A DNA stretch of 64,000 nucleotides from SG-bin7 sp964498095 (GCA_964498095.1 CAZCFY010000001.1:248001-312000); one strand, 5' to 3'. Shown: positions 17,515 to 26,876, counted from the first letter of the stretch. Numbers and translations are program-made. The notes: generated by a model not told the origin, from the letters alone.

Positions 17515-18042
17515 ATGGAAAATGAAAAGGAAAGCACCTCGCAAGGAAGCTCGTCAGGCACAAATACGAGCCGCAACAAGAAATTTTTGGTATTTAACCT
17601 CGGCGATGACCGCTTTGCGATTCCTCTCTCACAGGTTAAAGAAGTTATCGGGCTCACCAAGATTACACCTCTACCGGATGTACCTAAATACTTTAAAGGC
17701 CTAATCAATCTCAGAGGCCGTATTATCTCGACATTGGATCTCAGAACGAAACTGGGTTTTGCCAATGCCGATGCCAAGGTTAAAAAACCGTGCATTGTCA
17801 TTTCCGAAGTTTCGGGCGCGTTAATAGGAACTATCGTCGATGATGTTACCGAAGTTATCGGAATTCAGGACAACGATATCGAGCGGCAGCTAAATATTAC
17901 AAGTACCATCAGCCGCGAATACATTACTGGAGTGGCTAAGTTTGAGAATCGTCCGCTAACTCTATTGTTGGATATCGCGAAGGTACTTAATGTCGGCGAA
18001 CTGACAGCGATGAGGAACGCAAGTAACCACACAGCCGCTTAA
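17515..18042 (+). CDS. cheW: Chemotaxis coupling protein CheW
   Basis: 175 residues. After a Ser/Thr/Asn-rich N-terminal tail (1-22) comes a complete CheW domain (about 23-165): KFLVFNLGDDRFAIPL, VKEVIGLTKITPLPDVP, GLINLRGRIISTLDLR and IGTIVDDVTEVIGI. CheW bridges receptors to the CheA kinase. It is first in a same-strand run with receptor, cheA, cheR and cheB, so it is probably the first gene of an operon. A GGAAGGGACG-type ribosome site precedes the ATG. Confidence 0.92.
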   Translation: MENEKESTSQGSSSGTNTSRNKKFLVFNLGDDRFAIPLSQVKEVIGLTKITPLPDVPKYFKGLINLRGRIISTLDLRTKLGFANADAKVKKPCIVISEVSGALIGTIVDDVTEVIGIQDNDIERQLNITSTISREYITGVAKFENRPLTLLLDIAKVLNVGELTAMRNASNHTAA

Positions 18043-18095
18043 ATAAAATGAAACTAAAATAATAAAAATCAACCCCCTTTTAAGGAGCTTTTTCA

Positions 18096-19829
18096 ATGAA
18101 TTCAGTTAAAAAAACCAGCTTTGGTATTAAAACAAAGTTACTTGTGCTTGTTGGCTTTGCCATGCTCGCCCTTGTAGCCTTGGCTACTTATTCCATAATC
18201 AACGTGGGAACACTCTCCGAAACCATATCTTACTTGGGTAATCAGCGGATTCCCATTTCCGTACGCGTTGGAGAGCTTAGAACAGGTTCGAATGCGGTTC
18301 CCAGATACATGTGGCTCGCATTAAACCAAGCACCCAATAGCGAAGATCGATCGAAATCACTGGAAAAAGTTCGGGAATATACCAAAGGCCTAAGTGTCGC
18401 AGCCGAAGATATCGGTAAATTTAAAATTACCGATAAAGCGCGCGAACAACTCGGCGTCATCTCGAAGCTTCTACCAAAGCTTGAGGAAGTTATCGATCAA
18501 GGTGTTAAAAAATTGGCCGCTGGAGACGATGTTAACGCTAGGACATTGCTCATGAGTCAAATGCCACCGGCCGCGATTGCTGTTACCGATGCGGTAAACG
18601 CCATGAATGAAACATTGATGAATTTCAACAAAAAGATCGTAGCGGAGGCCGAAGCACAAGCGTCCACCGGCAAACAAATTCTGACGATCTTTTCCTTCTG
18701 TTTAAGTTTATTCTTTGGTATCTTTGCTTATGTATTTGCTTCTCGTCTCGCTAAAACCTTAACTCAGGTCGCAAAAACAATTGGCGATTCTAGCAAGCAA
18801 GTCGCTGCCGCTTCTCAACAAGTATCTTCAGCATCACATCAACTTTCAAGTACTTCTTCGGAGCAAGCAAGTGCCGCCGAGGAAACTTCTACTTCGCTGC
18901 AGGAAATTAACGGCATGGTCGAAAGCAACGTTCGCTCCGCAGAAAACGCCGTGCAGGTGGTAGAGAACGTGAAGTCCGTAGTCGAAAAGAGCAGCGAAAC
19001 TATGGACAACCTTAATAAAGCCATGGCGGAAGTCATTGCTTCAAATAAGCGAATCGAACAACTCGTCAAAGTGATTGGTGAAATCGGTGAGAAAACCGAA
19101 ATCATCGACGAAATTGTGTTCCAAACAAAACTACTTTCTTTTAACGCTTCCGTAGAAGCCGAACGGGCCGGCGAACACGGCCGCGGCTTCGCAGTCGTTG
19201 CCCAAGAAGTTGGAAATCTTGCGCAAATGAGCGGCAAAGCAGCTCTTGAAATTTCCAGTATCGTAAAATCAAGTACGAAAGAGGCGCAAGAAATCGCGAC
19301 GGAGAACCGTAACAAAGTAGAAAAAGGAAATGAGTTTGTCCAAGATACCGCTGAAGCCCTCCAAGACATTCAGAAAAACGTTGAAACTGTTCTTACCGGC
19401 AGCCGTCAAATTCTAAGCGCTTCCAAAGAACAGTCGGCGGGAATTAACCAAATTAGCACGGCCATTGAGAATATCAATAAGGCCACGCAAGAGGCGGCAT
19501 CGGCATCAGAAGAAACTGCAGGCGCTGGTGAGGAGCTTAGCAGTCAGGCCCAGCACCTAGATACTCTTGTCGCTGAATTAAACCATATCATTTCTGGCGC
19601 CTCTGGAAATAGTAACCAAACTTCGGCGCCAACACCTCCGCCGAAATCTGCGGAGCCGAAAGCCAATGGCCATAATAACGTCGAACCCATTTCAAAAGCC
19701 AAGCGCTACAGCGGTAATGCCAATGGACAAAATTTTTCGCACGTGCAGAAAATGGCGGCAGGACAAGATATGAGTGCTCCCGTCTCTAATGGCGCGGCGA
19801 AGGCATCTGACGTATGGAATAAACTTTAA
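18096..19829 (+). CDS. Methyl-accepting chemotaxis protein
   Basis: 577 residues. TM1 (about 14-36), a periplasmic four-helix-bundle-like sensor (about 40-190) and TM2 (about 195-217) are followed almost directly by the signalling helices; I see no clear HAMP domain. A methylation-helix segment reads SEQASAAEETSTSLQEING. The hairpin tip (about 338-368) has EIVFQTKLLSFNASVEAERA and GEHGRGFAVVAQEVGNLA, diagnostic of MCPs. The last 65 residues are a Pro/Asn/Ala-rich tail ending VWNKL, with no CheR-tethering pentapeptide. It signals through CheW and CheA encoded alongside. Confidence 0.93.
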   Translation: MNSVKKTSFGIKTKLLVLVGFAMLALVALATYSIINVGTLSETISYLGNQRIPISVRVGELRTGSNAVPRYMWLALNQAPNSEDRSKSLEKVREYTKGLSVAAEDIGKFKITDKAREQLGVISKLLPKLEEVIDQGVKKLAAGDDVNARTLLMSQMPPAAIAVTDAVNAMNETLMNFNKKIVAEAEAQASTGKQILTIFSFCLSLFFGIFAYVFASRLAKTLTQVAKTIGDSSKQVAAASQQVSSASHQLSSTSSEQASAAEETSTSLQEINGMVESNVRSAENAVQVVENVKSVVEKSSETMDNLNKAMAEVIASNKRIEQLVKVIGEIGEKTEIIDEIVFQTKLLSFNASVEAERAGEHGRGFAVVAQEVGNLAQMSGKAALEISSIVKSSTKEAQEIATENRNKVEKGNEFVQDTAEALQDIQKNVETVLTGSRQILSASKEQSAGINQISTAIENINKATQEAASASEETAGAGEELSSQAQHLDTLVAELNHIISGASGNSNQTSAPTPPPKSAEPKANGHNNVEPISKAKRYSGNANGQNFSHVQKMAAGQDMSAPVSNGAAKASDVWNKL

Positions 19830-19844
19830 TCTGCGGGAGAGATC

Positions 19845-21569
19845 GTGACCGATCGGGATGACTTTCAAGCCGAAATAGCTGACTGCTTTCTGATCGAAGC
19901 CACCGATCTCATCGCCGAAGTGGAGTCATTCCTGCTAACTCTGGAAAGAGATCCCCATGACTCCCCGGCTTTTGATGCGCTCTTAAGAGCGATGCACAAC
20001 TTGAAAGGCTCAGGCAAGGCTGTAGGTTTTGCCGAAATCTCAAAGCTTGGACACCTCACTGAGTCTTTACTAATCTCGGCAAGGAAACTCAAGGCCCCTT
20101 TGGCAGGGGAAATTATGGCGATCCTCTTAAAAACATGTGATCGCTTTAAAAATGATTTTGTAATTCTAAAAGAAAATCATAAAGCTTCACTCGATCACGA
20201 GGACCTTTATCAAGCCTTAGAACATGCCAACAATTTTTTGCAAGAACACGCGCAGGGTAACTTTTACTCACCACCAGGAAATGCCTTTCAAGACGCCGAA
20301 GCCTCTGGAGTAGACGCCTATTTTGCGAAAAAGAATCCTAATCCAGCCGCAACGGCGACGGCGAAACATGATGACTTTGTGCGAATTTCACTGCGCAAAA
20401 TTGAAGACCTATTAAATAATTTCGGCGAACAAGTTATACTTCAGGCCACACTTGATCATATAAAATTTGACTTGGATCGGCATCATGAATTGGCTTTAAA
20501 AACTATCAATCAGCTAAATAAGTTAACCTATGACCTGCAACAAACAACAATTTCGCTAAGAATGGTCAACCTAAAAACCCTATTCTCGCGCATGGAGCGC
20601 ACAGTCCGTGATACCGCAGTCGCGACGGGTAAGAAAATAAAATTCATTTCGGAGGGTCAAGACAATGAATTAGATAAAAGCATTGTCGATTCTATAATTG
20701 ACCCACTGACTCACATGGTACGAAATGCCGTCGACCACGGTTTGGAGTCGCCACAGGAACGCAAGAAACAGGGAAAAGATCCCGCCGGAACCATCACCCT
20801 CAAAGGCTTTCGCCGAAGTGGGTCCTTTTATATTACCGTCGAAGACGATGGCCGCGGCCTCGATCAGGAAAAAATACTTAGTAAAGCAAAAAAAATAGGA
20901 CTTATTCCTGAAAACGCGAAGCTTTCGGAGCCCGAGATTTATGAACTCATTTATGCCAATGGGTTTTCCACCCGTGACACCGCCACTGACATATCAGGGC
21001 GAGGGGTTGGAATGAATGTTGTCAAAGAAGCTATAGCCGCTCTAAAGGGCGTCTGCCAGATCGAATCTAAACTTGGCTCTGGTACACGCTTTACTATTCG
21101 GCTACCACTAACGCTTGCGATCTTTAGTGGAATCGTCACGCGCATTGGCGCAAATCTTTATGTAATACCACAGTCTGATGTTGAACGCATTCTGGCTTAC
21201 AACAGCAAAGGGATTCGTTTCGTCAGTGAACGTGGCGAAAGAGTCGTCTCGATTGAAAATTCCGTTATACCCCTTGTGGATTTACGCGACCGACTAAAAA
21301 CAGCACAGAATCAGCGGGCCGTTTCGAATGCGGATTTTCCCGAAACAACCAGCCGTCAGCGCGGGACGATAATTATTTCCGGCGCGGGAAATATGCGAAA
21401 TGCCCTCATCGTTGACGATGTCCTAACTCAACAGCGCATCGTCCACAAATCCTTGGGCCCTGAAGTCAACGGACTTAAAGGCACCTCAGGAGTAACGATA
21501 TTAGGCGATGGCTCTGCCGCCCTCATCTTGGATATTCGTACGTTATTAAATAACCCGACGGCGGCATAA
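19845..21569 (+). CDS. cheA: Chemotaxis histidine kinase CheA (no evident P2 domain)
   Basis: 574 residues from a GTG with GGGAGAG upstream. P1 (HPt, about 1-125) carries phospho-His51 in HNLKGSGKAVGF. A short linker replaces the usual P2 CheY/CheB-docking domain. P3 (about 175-240) mediates dimerisation. P4 (about 245-425) has the N-box HMVRNAVDHGLE, the G1 box EDDGRGLD and GRGVGMNVV. P5 (about 430-570) is the CheW-like regulatory domain. The protein is shorter than the E. coli enzyme because P2 is missing. It sits 15 bp after the receptor gene and abuts cheR. The receiver partners would be CheB here and any CheY encoded elsewhere. Confidence 0.94.
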   Translation: MTDRDDFQAEIADCFLIEATDLIAEVESFLLTLERDPHDSPAFDALLRAMHNLKGSGKAVGFAEISKLGHLTESLLISARKLKAPLAGEIMAILLKTCDRFKNDFVILKENHKASLDHEDLYQALEHANNFLQEHAQGNFYSPPGNAFQDAEASGVDAYFAKKNPNPAATATAKHDDFVRISLRKIEDLLNNFGEQVILQATLDHIKFDLDRHHELALKTINQLNKLTYDLQQTTISLRMVNLKTLFSRMERTVRDTAVATGKKIKFISEGQDNELDKSIVDSIIDPLTHMVRNAVDHGLESPQERKKQGKDPAGTITLKGFRRSGSFYITVEDDGRGLDQEKILSKAKKIGLIPENAKLSEPEIYELIYANGFSTRDTATDISGRGVGMNVVKEAIAALKGVCQIESKLGSGTRFTIRLPLTLAIFSGIVTRIGANLYVIPQSDVERILAYNSKGIRFVSERGERVVSIENSVIPLVDLRDRLKTAQNQRAVSNADFPETTSRQRGTIIISGAGNMRNALIVDDVLTQQRIVHKSLGPEVNGLKGTSGVTILGDGSAALILDIRTLLNNPTAA

Positions 21570-22442
21570 ATGGACTCAGCCAGACGGATACAACACAGCA
21601 ACGCGGCCGCCTCGAAAACAATTCTAACATTGGACCAATATGAGGAACTCAGAAGGCGGTTACTTAATCTCACCGGGATAGAACTTGGTGACAATAAGTT
21701 CTCCCTCGTGGGTGCCCGTCTGTTTAAACGGTTAAGCGATTTAAAGTTAACTAATTTCAGTGATTACATCAATCATTTACAAACGCATAAAGAGGAAACC
21801 GCTTATTTCGTAAATTGTCTCACCACTCACAAAACAGACTGGTTTCGCGAGCCCCAGCATTTTAATTATCTCGTCAACAATGTAATACCAAAATTGCAGC
21901 ACGCTAAGCGCACCCAAGCCGACAAAACGATTCTTATTTGGTCGGCCGCCTGCTCAAGCGGCGAAGAAGTTTACACGTTGGCCATGAGTTTACACGAAAA
22001 ATTTCGCAATCCCCAGGAGTTCAAAATTTTAGGAACGGACATCGACGTTCACGTTTTGTCACGGGCCATGGCTGGAGTTTATAGTTCCCACAATGTAAAA
22101 TCCCAGGTGCCAGCCCCCTTAGTCGATAAATACTTTGAGGAGCTAAACTCCCGGCAATCTTCGGATTTAAAAGTAAATGCGGCCTTAACGGAAAACATTA
22201 AATTTCGCCATCACAATTTAATTGACAACAATATTCCTTCCCACGTCAAATTTGACGTTATTTTTTTAAGAAATGTCCTGATATATTTTTCGCTCTCAAC
22301 ACGGGAAAAAGTAATTAATCAACTTACCCGCAATCTAAATCCTGGGGGTTATATTTTTATCGGCCACTCCGAAAGTCTCACCGGCATCAACACCCCGCTT
22401 GTCCAGGTCTCAGAGGCCGTTTATAAATTGGAGATTAAATGA
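21570..22442 (+). CDS. cheR: Chemoreceptor glutamate methyltransferase CheR
   Basis: 290 residues, ATG immediately after the cheA stop. The N-terminal CheR helical domain (about 15-75) is followed by the SAM-dependent methyltransferase domain: KTDWFREPQHF, WSAACSSGEEVYTLAMSL (SAM-binding), LGTDIDVHVLSRA, FDVIFLRNVLIYF and GYIFIGHSESL. It methylates receptor glutamates for adaptation. Its stop overlaps the cheB start by 4 nt (ATGA), implying coupled translation with the opposing methylesterase. Confidence 0.94.
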   Translation: MDSARRIQHSNAAASKTILTLDQYEELRRRLLNLTGIELGDNKFSLVGARLFKRLSDLKLTNFSDYINHLQTHKEETAYFVNCLTTHKTDWFREPQHFNYLVNNVIPKLQHAKRTQADKTILIWSAACSSGEEVYTLAMSLHEKFRNPQEFKILGTDIDVHVLSRAMAGVYSSHNVKSQVPAPLVDKYFEELNSRQSSDLKVNAALTENIKFRHHNLIDNNIPSHVKFDVIFLRNVLIYFSLSTREKVINQLTRNLNPGGYIFIGHSESLTGINTPLVQVSEAVYKLEIK

Positions 22443-23899
22443 GCCGCTGGCGATTTTCGCAAACAGGAGAGACATTTTACGAAGTCGTCGAAGAAGGTAT
22501 AGTCGTTACATTGTATGACTCAAAACTACAGGTAGGAGGACTCTGTCACTTAATTCAGTCCCCCCAAGAACTTGTTCCGCTTTTAAAAAAGTTTAAATTT
22601 ATTGGCTCCGACCCTAAAGCTCTTGCTCTAAAAATCATCGGCAGCAGGGCGTTTAATGCAACTCAATTAGCAATTCATTTGCGTGAATTCGCTAACAATC
22701 TCGGTATAAATATCACGGCGGAATCACTGCAAGACGTCGGCGCCCGCGAAATTATGTTTTCGACGGGGTCCGGTGAAATTCAGTACCGCAGCGTCGAGAT
22801 ACCAAGTGCCAATAAGTTGCCGGCTCCGGATAGAAAAATTAAAGTTCTTATAATTGACGATTCGTTACCAATTAGAAAGGTGATTCGCAAAATGCTTGAG
22901 TCCGAGCCACAGCTTGAAATTGTGGGCGAGGCCGAGGACCCTATTGATGGCGAGATGCAAAGGAAAATCAAAAAGCCCGATGTCATCACGCTTGATCTTC
23001 ATATGCCGAGACAAGACGGCGTATCCTACATCAAACAATTAATGAAAAGTGCCCCCACGGCAATTATCGTCATTACCGATTATGACTTAAAAAATACGGG
23101 CCCCGTAATGGACGCGCTCGACGCTGGGGCATTCGATTACATTCAAAAGCCGAACTTCTCTCAGCTGAAAGAAGTGGGAGAAGTATTAATATCAAAGATC
23201 AAGGAGGCCGCAAAAGTTGATACCGCAAAACTCTCCATGTTTAGACCACCTAGCCGCGCCGTTAAAGGCCTTAGGTCAGCGGGAAAGAAAATATATAATG
23301 CCGATAGCGCCAATACGGAAAACACCGCAATCATCGCTATCGGGGCCTCCACCGGCGGAACCGAAGCCCTCAAAGTGGTTTTAAGTTCTCTGCCTCCCGA
23401 AATTCCCCCAATATTAATTGTGCAACATATGCCTCCCGTTTTTACAAAAAGTTTTGCGGAACGCCTAAACGAACTCTGCCCTTTTCATGTCAAAGAAGCT
23501 GAAGACGGCGAGAAAATTCAACCCGGATGTGTTTACATCGCGCCCGGAGGCTTTCATATGGGAGTAACGGGAAATGCAGCGAATCTTAAAATACATATTT
23601 CTAGTGAGCCGCCGGAAAATCGCTTTCGCCCTTCCGTTGACTTTCTTTTTCGGTCGGTTGGCAAAATCAAACGCATAAAAAAATCGGCGGTTTTGCTGAC
23701 GGGCATGGGCAATGACGGCGCCCAGGAACTCCTCAACCTACGTCAACAGGGAGCATTTACAATTGCTCAAGACGAATCCACGTCCGTGGTTTTTGGTATG
23801 CCGAAAGTCGCTATTGATCTGGGGGCCGCCCAAGAAGTAAAGCGCCTTGACCAAATCGGTCCATGTTTATTTCCGCAACGCATACGCAGCACAGGCTAA
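22439..23899 (+). CDS. cheB: CheB methylesterase with N-terminal CheD-like domain
   Basis: 486 residues, about 130 more than usual CheB. Residues about 1-125 look like a CheD fold: GIVVTLYD, GGLCHLIQ and a C-terminal strand pair ending EIQYRSVEIP. By alignment from memory with Thermotoga CheD, the catalytic Cys position is Gly20 while the catalytic His is kept (His37), so deamidase activity is unlikely. A receiver domain (about 132-250) has D139/D140 and phospho-acceptor Asp186 in LDLHMP. The methylesterase domain (about 297-482) keeps the triad Ser304 (GASTGG), His330 (VQHMPP) and Asp426 (GMGNDGA). It demethylates or deamidates receptors when phosphorylated by CheA. Last gene of the chemosensory operon. 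Confidence 0.93.
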   Translation: MSRWRFSQTGETFYEVVEEGIVVTLYDSKLQVGGLCHLIQSPQELVPLLKKFKFIGSDPKALALKIIGSRAFNATQLAIHLREFANNLGINITAESLQDVGAREIMFSTGSGEIQYRSVEIPSANKLPAPDRKIKVLIIDDSLPIRKVIRKMLESEPQLEIVGEAEDPIDGEMQRKIKKPDVITLDLHMPRQDGVSYIKQLMKSAPTAIIVITDYDLKNTGPVMDALDAGAFDYIQKPNFSQLKEVGEVLISKIKEAAKVDTAKLSMFRPPSRAVKGLRSAGKKIYNADSANTENTAIIAIGASTGGTEALKVVLSSLPPEIPPILIVQHMPPVFTKSFAERLNELCPFHVKEAEDGEKIQPGCVYIAPGGFHMGVTGNAANLKIHISSEPPENRFRPSVDFLFRSVGKIKRIKKSAVLLTGMGNDGAQELLNLRQQGAFTIAQDESTSVVFGMPKVAIDLGAAQEVKRLDQIGPCLFPQRIRSTG

Positions 23900-23980
23900 G
23901 CCGATAATAAGCCTTTTCCTGACATTTTCTGGCTATACATAGGTAAATAATCATTTTTTCTCTTCTATATAAATTTATAT

Positions 23981-25282
23981 TTGGGCACGTTACTTGAATT
24001 TAAAGACCGCGTGGTACGTGGTATAGTTGCTCTTTTAGCCCCCCTTTTTTTACTGGCGCAGCCGTGCAAAGCCAGCTGGATTTATTTAAACTTTAATGAC
24101 GATAAGCCAACCTCCAACAGTGCTTTTCAAGAAATTTCCATCCTAAAAAAACGTTTAGGTCCCGGAAAAGTAAATGTCATACCGGCGCACCCAGATTGGT
24201 TGGACAGTCAGCTACTTTCACAAAAACTTCTCGCCTTTCAGAGACAAAACAACCAAGAGAAAACTACACTTCTAATCTCCGGTCATCAAAGCCGCTTAAG
24301 TTTTGCAGGCAAAGTGGGAAGCCTTACCAGCCAAGAAATCCACAAAGTATTTCTGAACCCAGACCTTCTTCCTCTCCGGCAATCGATCACGTCTATTTAC
24401 TTACTGGGATGCTACACGCTCAATCCCCTCACCCTGGATTTTTGGTTAAGAGCCTTCCCAAATCTACAATTAGCGGTGGGATTTAATGATTTGTCGCCAC
24501 TTAATTACACCGAAAAAAGCGCTAAGATCTTGTCATCAATTGTCGCGCAACACACCACAAATCTCGCGCTTTCAAACTCCGGTGCACTAAAAGCAATAGC
24601 GGAAAAATTAAAATCAATTAATACCTCTAACTTACCCGTATCTCTGTACGTAAATCCCCGCGATCCCACCTTGATAAAATTCGAATCGACCAGCAAAAAG
24701 ATTGCTTTTCAGAATTTATCGCAAATGAAGGAACTTTGCCAGAGTTCCGCTACCGGCAATTTGCTAACAGTCATCCGCGAAACTTTCTCGTGTTATTTAA
24801 ATGCTACGGAGGAATGCCGGGATGTCCCGAAATCAACCTCAGTTTCACCGCTGCGCAAGGCTTATAGTCAGTTTGCCGACTTAAGCCACTGTCTGGCGGA
24901 CGACCCAACTATGTTAGAGTCCGAAGAGGTCATACGGCTCATTTATTTTCATAAAATATTAGCGCAATACCGCAAAGTTTTTAAAAATGAACTTCTAAAA
25001 GTCCGCGAAAGAGTCATTCAAATGAATCCAAGTACCGGCCCTCACGAAACGGCATTTCTCTTTAAGACGCAATCCCGTAAGTCCTGGCTCGATGGCATGG
25101 AATTACTCATGCAAAAATATTCCTCTTCGGACCAAACGAGTTTGCAGGAAAAGTTTTTCCGCAGCGCCGAATTTTACCTTTACCGCCCTTCCCCCTATTG
25201 TGTGCCGCTGGGTTGGGTAGACGATAATCCCAAGGAAGCCCCGCTCTGCGGCTTTGATCCGGCTGACAAAAAATATCAATAA
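23981..25282 (+). CDS. Secreted protein with caspase-like His/Cys arrangement
   Basis: 433 residues from a TTG at 23981; a GTG at 24011 (residue 11) gives a tidier signal peptide and may be the true start. Neither has a clear ribosome site. The signal ends PCKAS (about residue 32). Residues 96-146 show a strand plus His (LLISGHQS, His102) and about 42 residues later a strand plus Cys (IYLLGCYT, Cys144). This is the arrangement of clan CD (caspase/CHAT-like) cysteine peptidases. The rest is helical with paired Cys. No named family recognised; peptidase activity is a hypothesis. Confidence 0.65.
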   Translation: MGTLLEFKDRVVRGIVALLAPLFLLAQPCKASWIYLNFNDDKPTSNSAFQEISILKKRLGPGKVNVIPAHPDWLDSQLLSQKLLAFQRQNNQEKTTLLISGHQSRLSFAGKVGSLTSQEIHKVFLNPDLLPLRQSITSIYLLGCYTLNPLTLDFWLRAFPNLQLAVGFNDLSPLNYTEKSAKILSSIVAQHTTNLALSNSGALKAIAEKLKSINTSNLPVSLYVNPRDPTLIKFESTSKKIAFQNLSQMKELCQSSATGNLLTVIRETFSCYLNATEECRDVPKSTSVSPLRKAYSQFADLSHCLADDPTMLESEEVIRLIYFHKILAQYRKVFKNELLKVRERVIQMNPSTGPHETAFLFKTQSRKSWLDGMELLMQKYSSSDQTSLQEKFFRSAEFYLYRPSPYCVPLGWVDDNPKEAPLCGFDPADKKYQ

Positions 25283-25369
25283 TCGACTACTCCGCGTCGT
25301 GGCACCCAAAATGCAAATTCAATCTCCTGCAGGTACTAAATAATTTTTTTTAGACCAAAAGGGGGAAAA

Positions 25370-26152
25370 ATGAACGTTAAAATGTTATTTTCGTGTGTAA
25401 TTATGGGATTGGCCTGCGGGCAAATTTCCCAGGCTGCACAACAACAATCAATATCAATTGATCTCAACAATGTGCAGGTTCAAGGCCATCAACAAGTGGA
25501 CATCCGCAAAATGTTAACGGCGCTAGCGCCGCAAGTAGACGCAAAACAGGCTCACCTTCAATCGGTAGAAGTTTTGGCCAAAGCAAAAACCTCGGGGGCC
25601 AGCGCGTCGCTCATCGTTGCGGGTACAACAATGCAGACTGTGGCAATTCCCGTTGGAGATTTTGCCGATCTTAGCGAACAAAGTTTTTCGAAAGTAAAAC
25701 TCGCCAATAACGCGGAGTCGCGCGGTCAACAATGGGTCCTTGTCCTACATGGCAATATCATGATTGATAAAGCTATTGTTACTTTAGTTACGGTGAGTGG
25801 TCAAAACTTAACCGAAGTTGAAGTTAGCTCTGAAGAGGCTGAATTATTACCACCGCCTTTTCCACCTTACCCACCACGCCCTAACGACGATTGGCGTCGC
25901 CGCAACGAAGATGATTGGCGCCGGCGCCCTCGTGAGATCGTAGTTCACTGCAGTAGCGATCGTTATCGTCCCGCCAGCTGTTACGTGGGCCGCAACGCTC
26001 AGTACGCTTACGTACGCCGGCAACTTTCGTTTGCTTCTTGCCGCCAAGTATACGATTGGTGGTTGGATCGCCGCAACGACACGATTCATGTACGCAATGG
26101 CTGCCGCGCGGAGTTTGGCGTTGTCCTAAACCGCGGCTGGGGCCGTTTCTAA
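25370..26152 (+). CDS. Secreted protein with C-terminal DUF3011 domain
   Basis: 260 residues from ATG with AAGGGGG upstream. Signal peptide 1-23 (ISQAA). Residues 25-155 form an unrecognised beta-rich domain. A Pro-rich linker and a charged DDWRRR repeat (about 160-187) follow. The C-terminus (about 188-252) matches DUF3011: VVHCSSD, CYVG, VRRQLSFASC and NGCRAEFGVVL, with four conserved Cys likely forming disulfides. DUF3011 proteins are small exported proteins of unknown function. A strong palindrome after the stop probably ends the transcript. Confidence 0.75.
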   Translation: MNVKMLFSCVIMGLACGQISQAAQQQSISIDLNNVQVQGHQQVDIRKMLTALAPQVDAKQAHLQSVEVLAKAKTSGASASLIVAGTTMQTVAIPVGDFADLSEQSFSKVKLANNAESRGQQWVLVLHGNIMIDKAIVTLVTVSGQNLTEVEVSSEEAELLPPPFPPYPPRPNDDWRRRNEDDWRRRPREIVVHCSSDRYRPASCYVGRNAQYAYVRRQLSFASCRQVYDWWLDRRNDTIHVRNGCRAEFGVVLNRGWGRF

Positions 26153-26165
26153 TTTTCCATTTTTT

Positions 26166-26192
26166 AGGTGCGAGAAATTTCTCGCACCTTTT
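26166..26192 (+). terminator. Intrinsic terminator candidate after DUF3011 gene
   Basis: A perfect palindrome, half-site AGGTGCGAGAAA at 26166-26177 and its complement at 26178-26189, ends in TTTT (to 26192). It starts 14 bp after the stop at 26152. The T-run supports termination of the upstream gene. Confidence 0.75.
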
Positions 26193-26219
26193 CTCGTTCC
26201 GTGTTAACAGTGCTTATTC

Positions 26220-26876
26220 ATGGAACAATTAAATAAGAAAATAATTAATTGTCAGCGTTGCTCTCGCCTCCGGAAATATTGCACCTCTATAGCCAAAGAA
26301 AAACGCCGCGCCTTTCAAAATGAGAATTACTGGGGCAAACCCGTACCAAATTTTGGCGACCCGAAGGGCGAAATTTTGATTGTTGGCCTAGCGCCCGCGG
26401 CCCATGGCGCTAACCGTACAGGCCGCATGTTTACCGGAGATCGCAGTGGCGAGTGGCTATATCGCGCGCTTTTTAAAGCGGGTCTAGCTAATCAACCTCA
26501 TTGTAGTTCTATCAGCGATGGTTTGAAGTTAAAAAACTGTCTCATCACCGCAGTAGCTCATTGCGCGCCCCCGGACAACAAGCCAATGCCAACAGAGATT
26601 CAAAACTGTCAGGAATTTTTTGAAGGAACTATGCGGGCGCAAAAACCTAAATACGTAGTGGCCCTAGGGTCAATAGCCTGGAATGCGATTTATGCTTATT
26701 TTCACCGAGCCAAATTAATAAACTCTGCCAGGCCAAAGTTTGCTCACGGAGCCAAATACTTAACCAATAATGGGACCACCATAATTGGTAGCTACCACCC
26801 CAGCCAACAGAATACTTTTACGGGGCGGCTTACAGAGGAAATGTTAGATAATATTTTTAATTCATTGAACAATTAA
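26220..26876 (+). CDS. Family 5 (UdgB-like) uracil-DNA glycosylase
   Basis: 218 residues. Cys11 and Cys14 (CQRC) start the Fe-S cluster ligands; later Cys residues could complete a 4Fe-4S cluster. Motif GLAPAAHGANRTGR (56-69) and MFTGDRSGEWL are diagnostic of family 5 UDGs. The second active-site motif is HPSQQNTFTGRL near the C-terminus. It removes uracil or other damaged bases from DNA. It lacks the usual Asp of family 1 enzymes, as expected for family 5. It is transcribed after the DUF3011 terminator. Confidence 0.9.
   Translation: MEQLNKKIINCQRCSRLRKYCTSIAKEKRRAFQNENYWGKPVPNFGDPKGEILIVGLAPAAHGANRTGRMFTGDRSGEWLYRALFKAGLANQPHCSSISDGLKLKNCLITAVAHCAPPDNKPMPTEIQNCQEFFEGTMRAQKPKYVVALGSIAWNAIYAYFHRAKLINSARPKFAHGAKYLTNNGTTIIGSYHPSQQNTFTGRLTEEMLDNIFNSLNN

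Noticed and set aside
18839..19369. Minus-strand 176-codon frame within the MCP gene
   Set aside because: Shadow of the MCP signalling coil; no ribosome site and improbable composition.
23895..23915. GCCGATAA as a sigma-28-type -10 element after cheB
   Set aside because: No TAAA at the right spacing upstream, and no flagellar gene follows.
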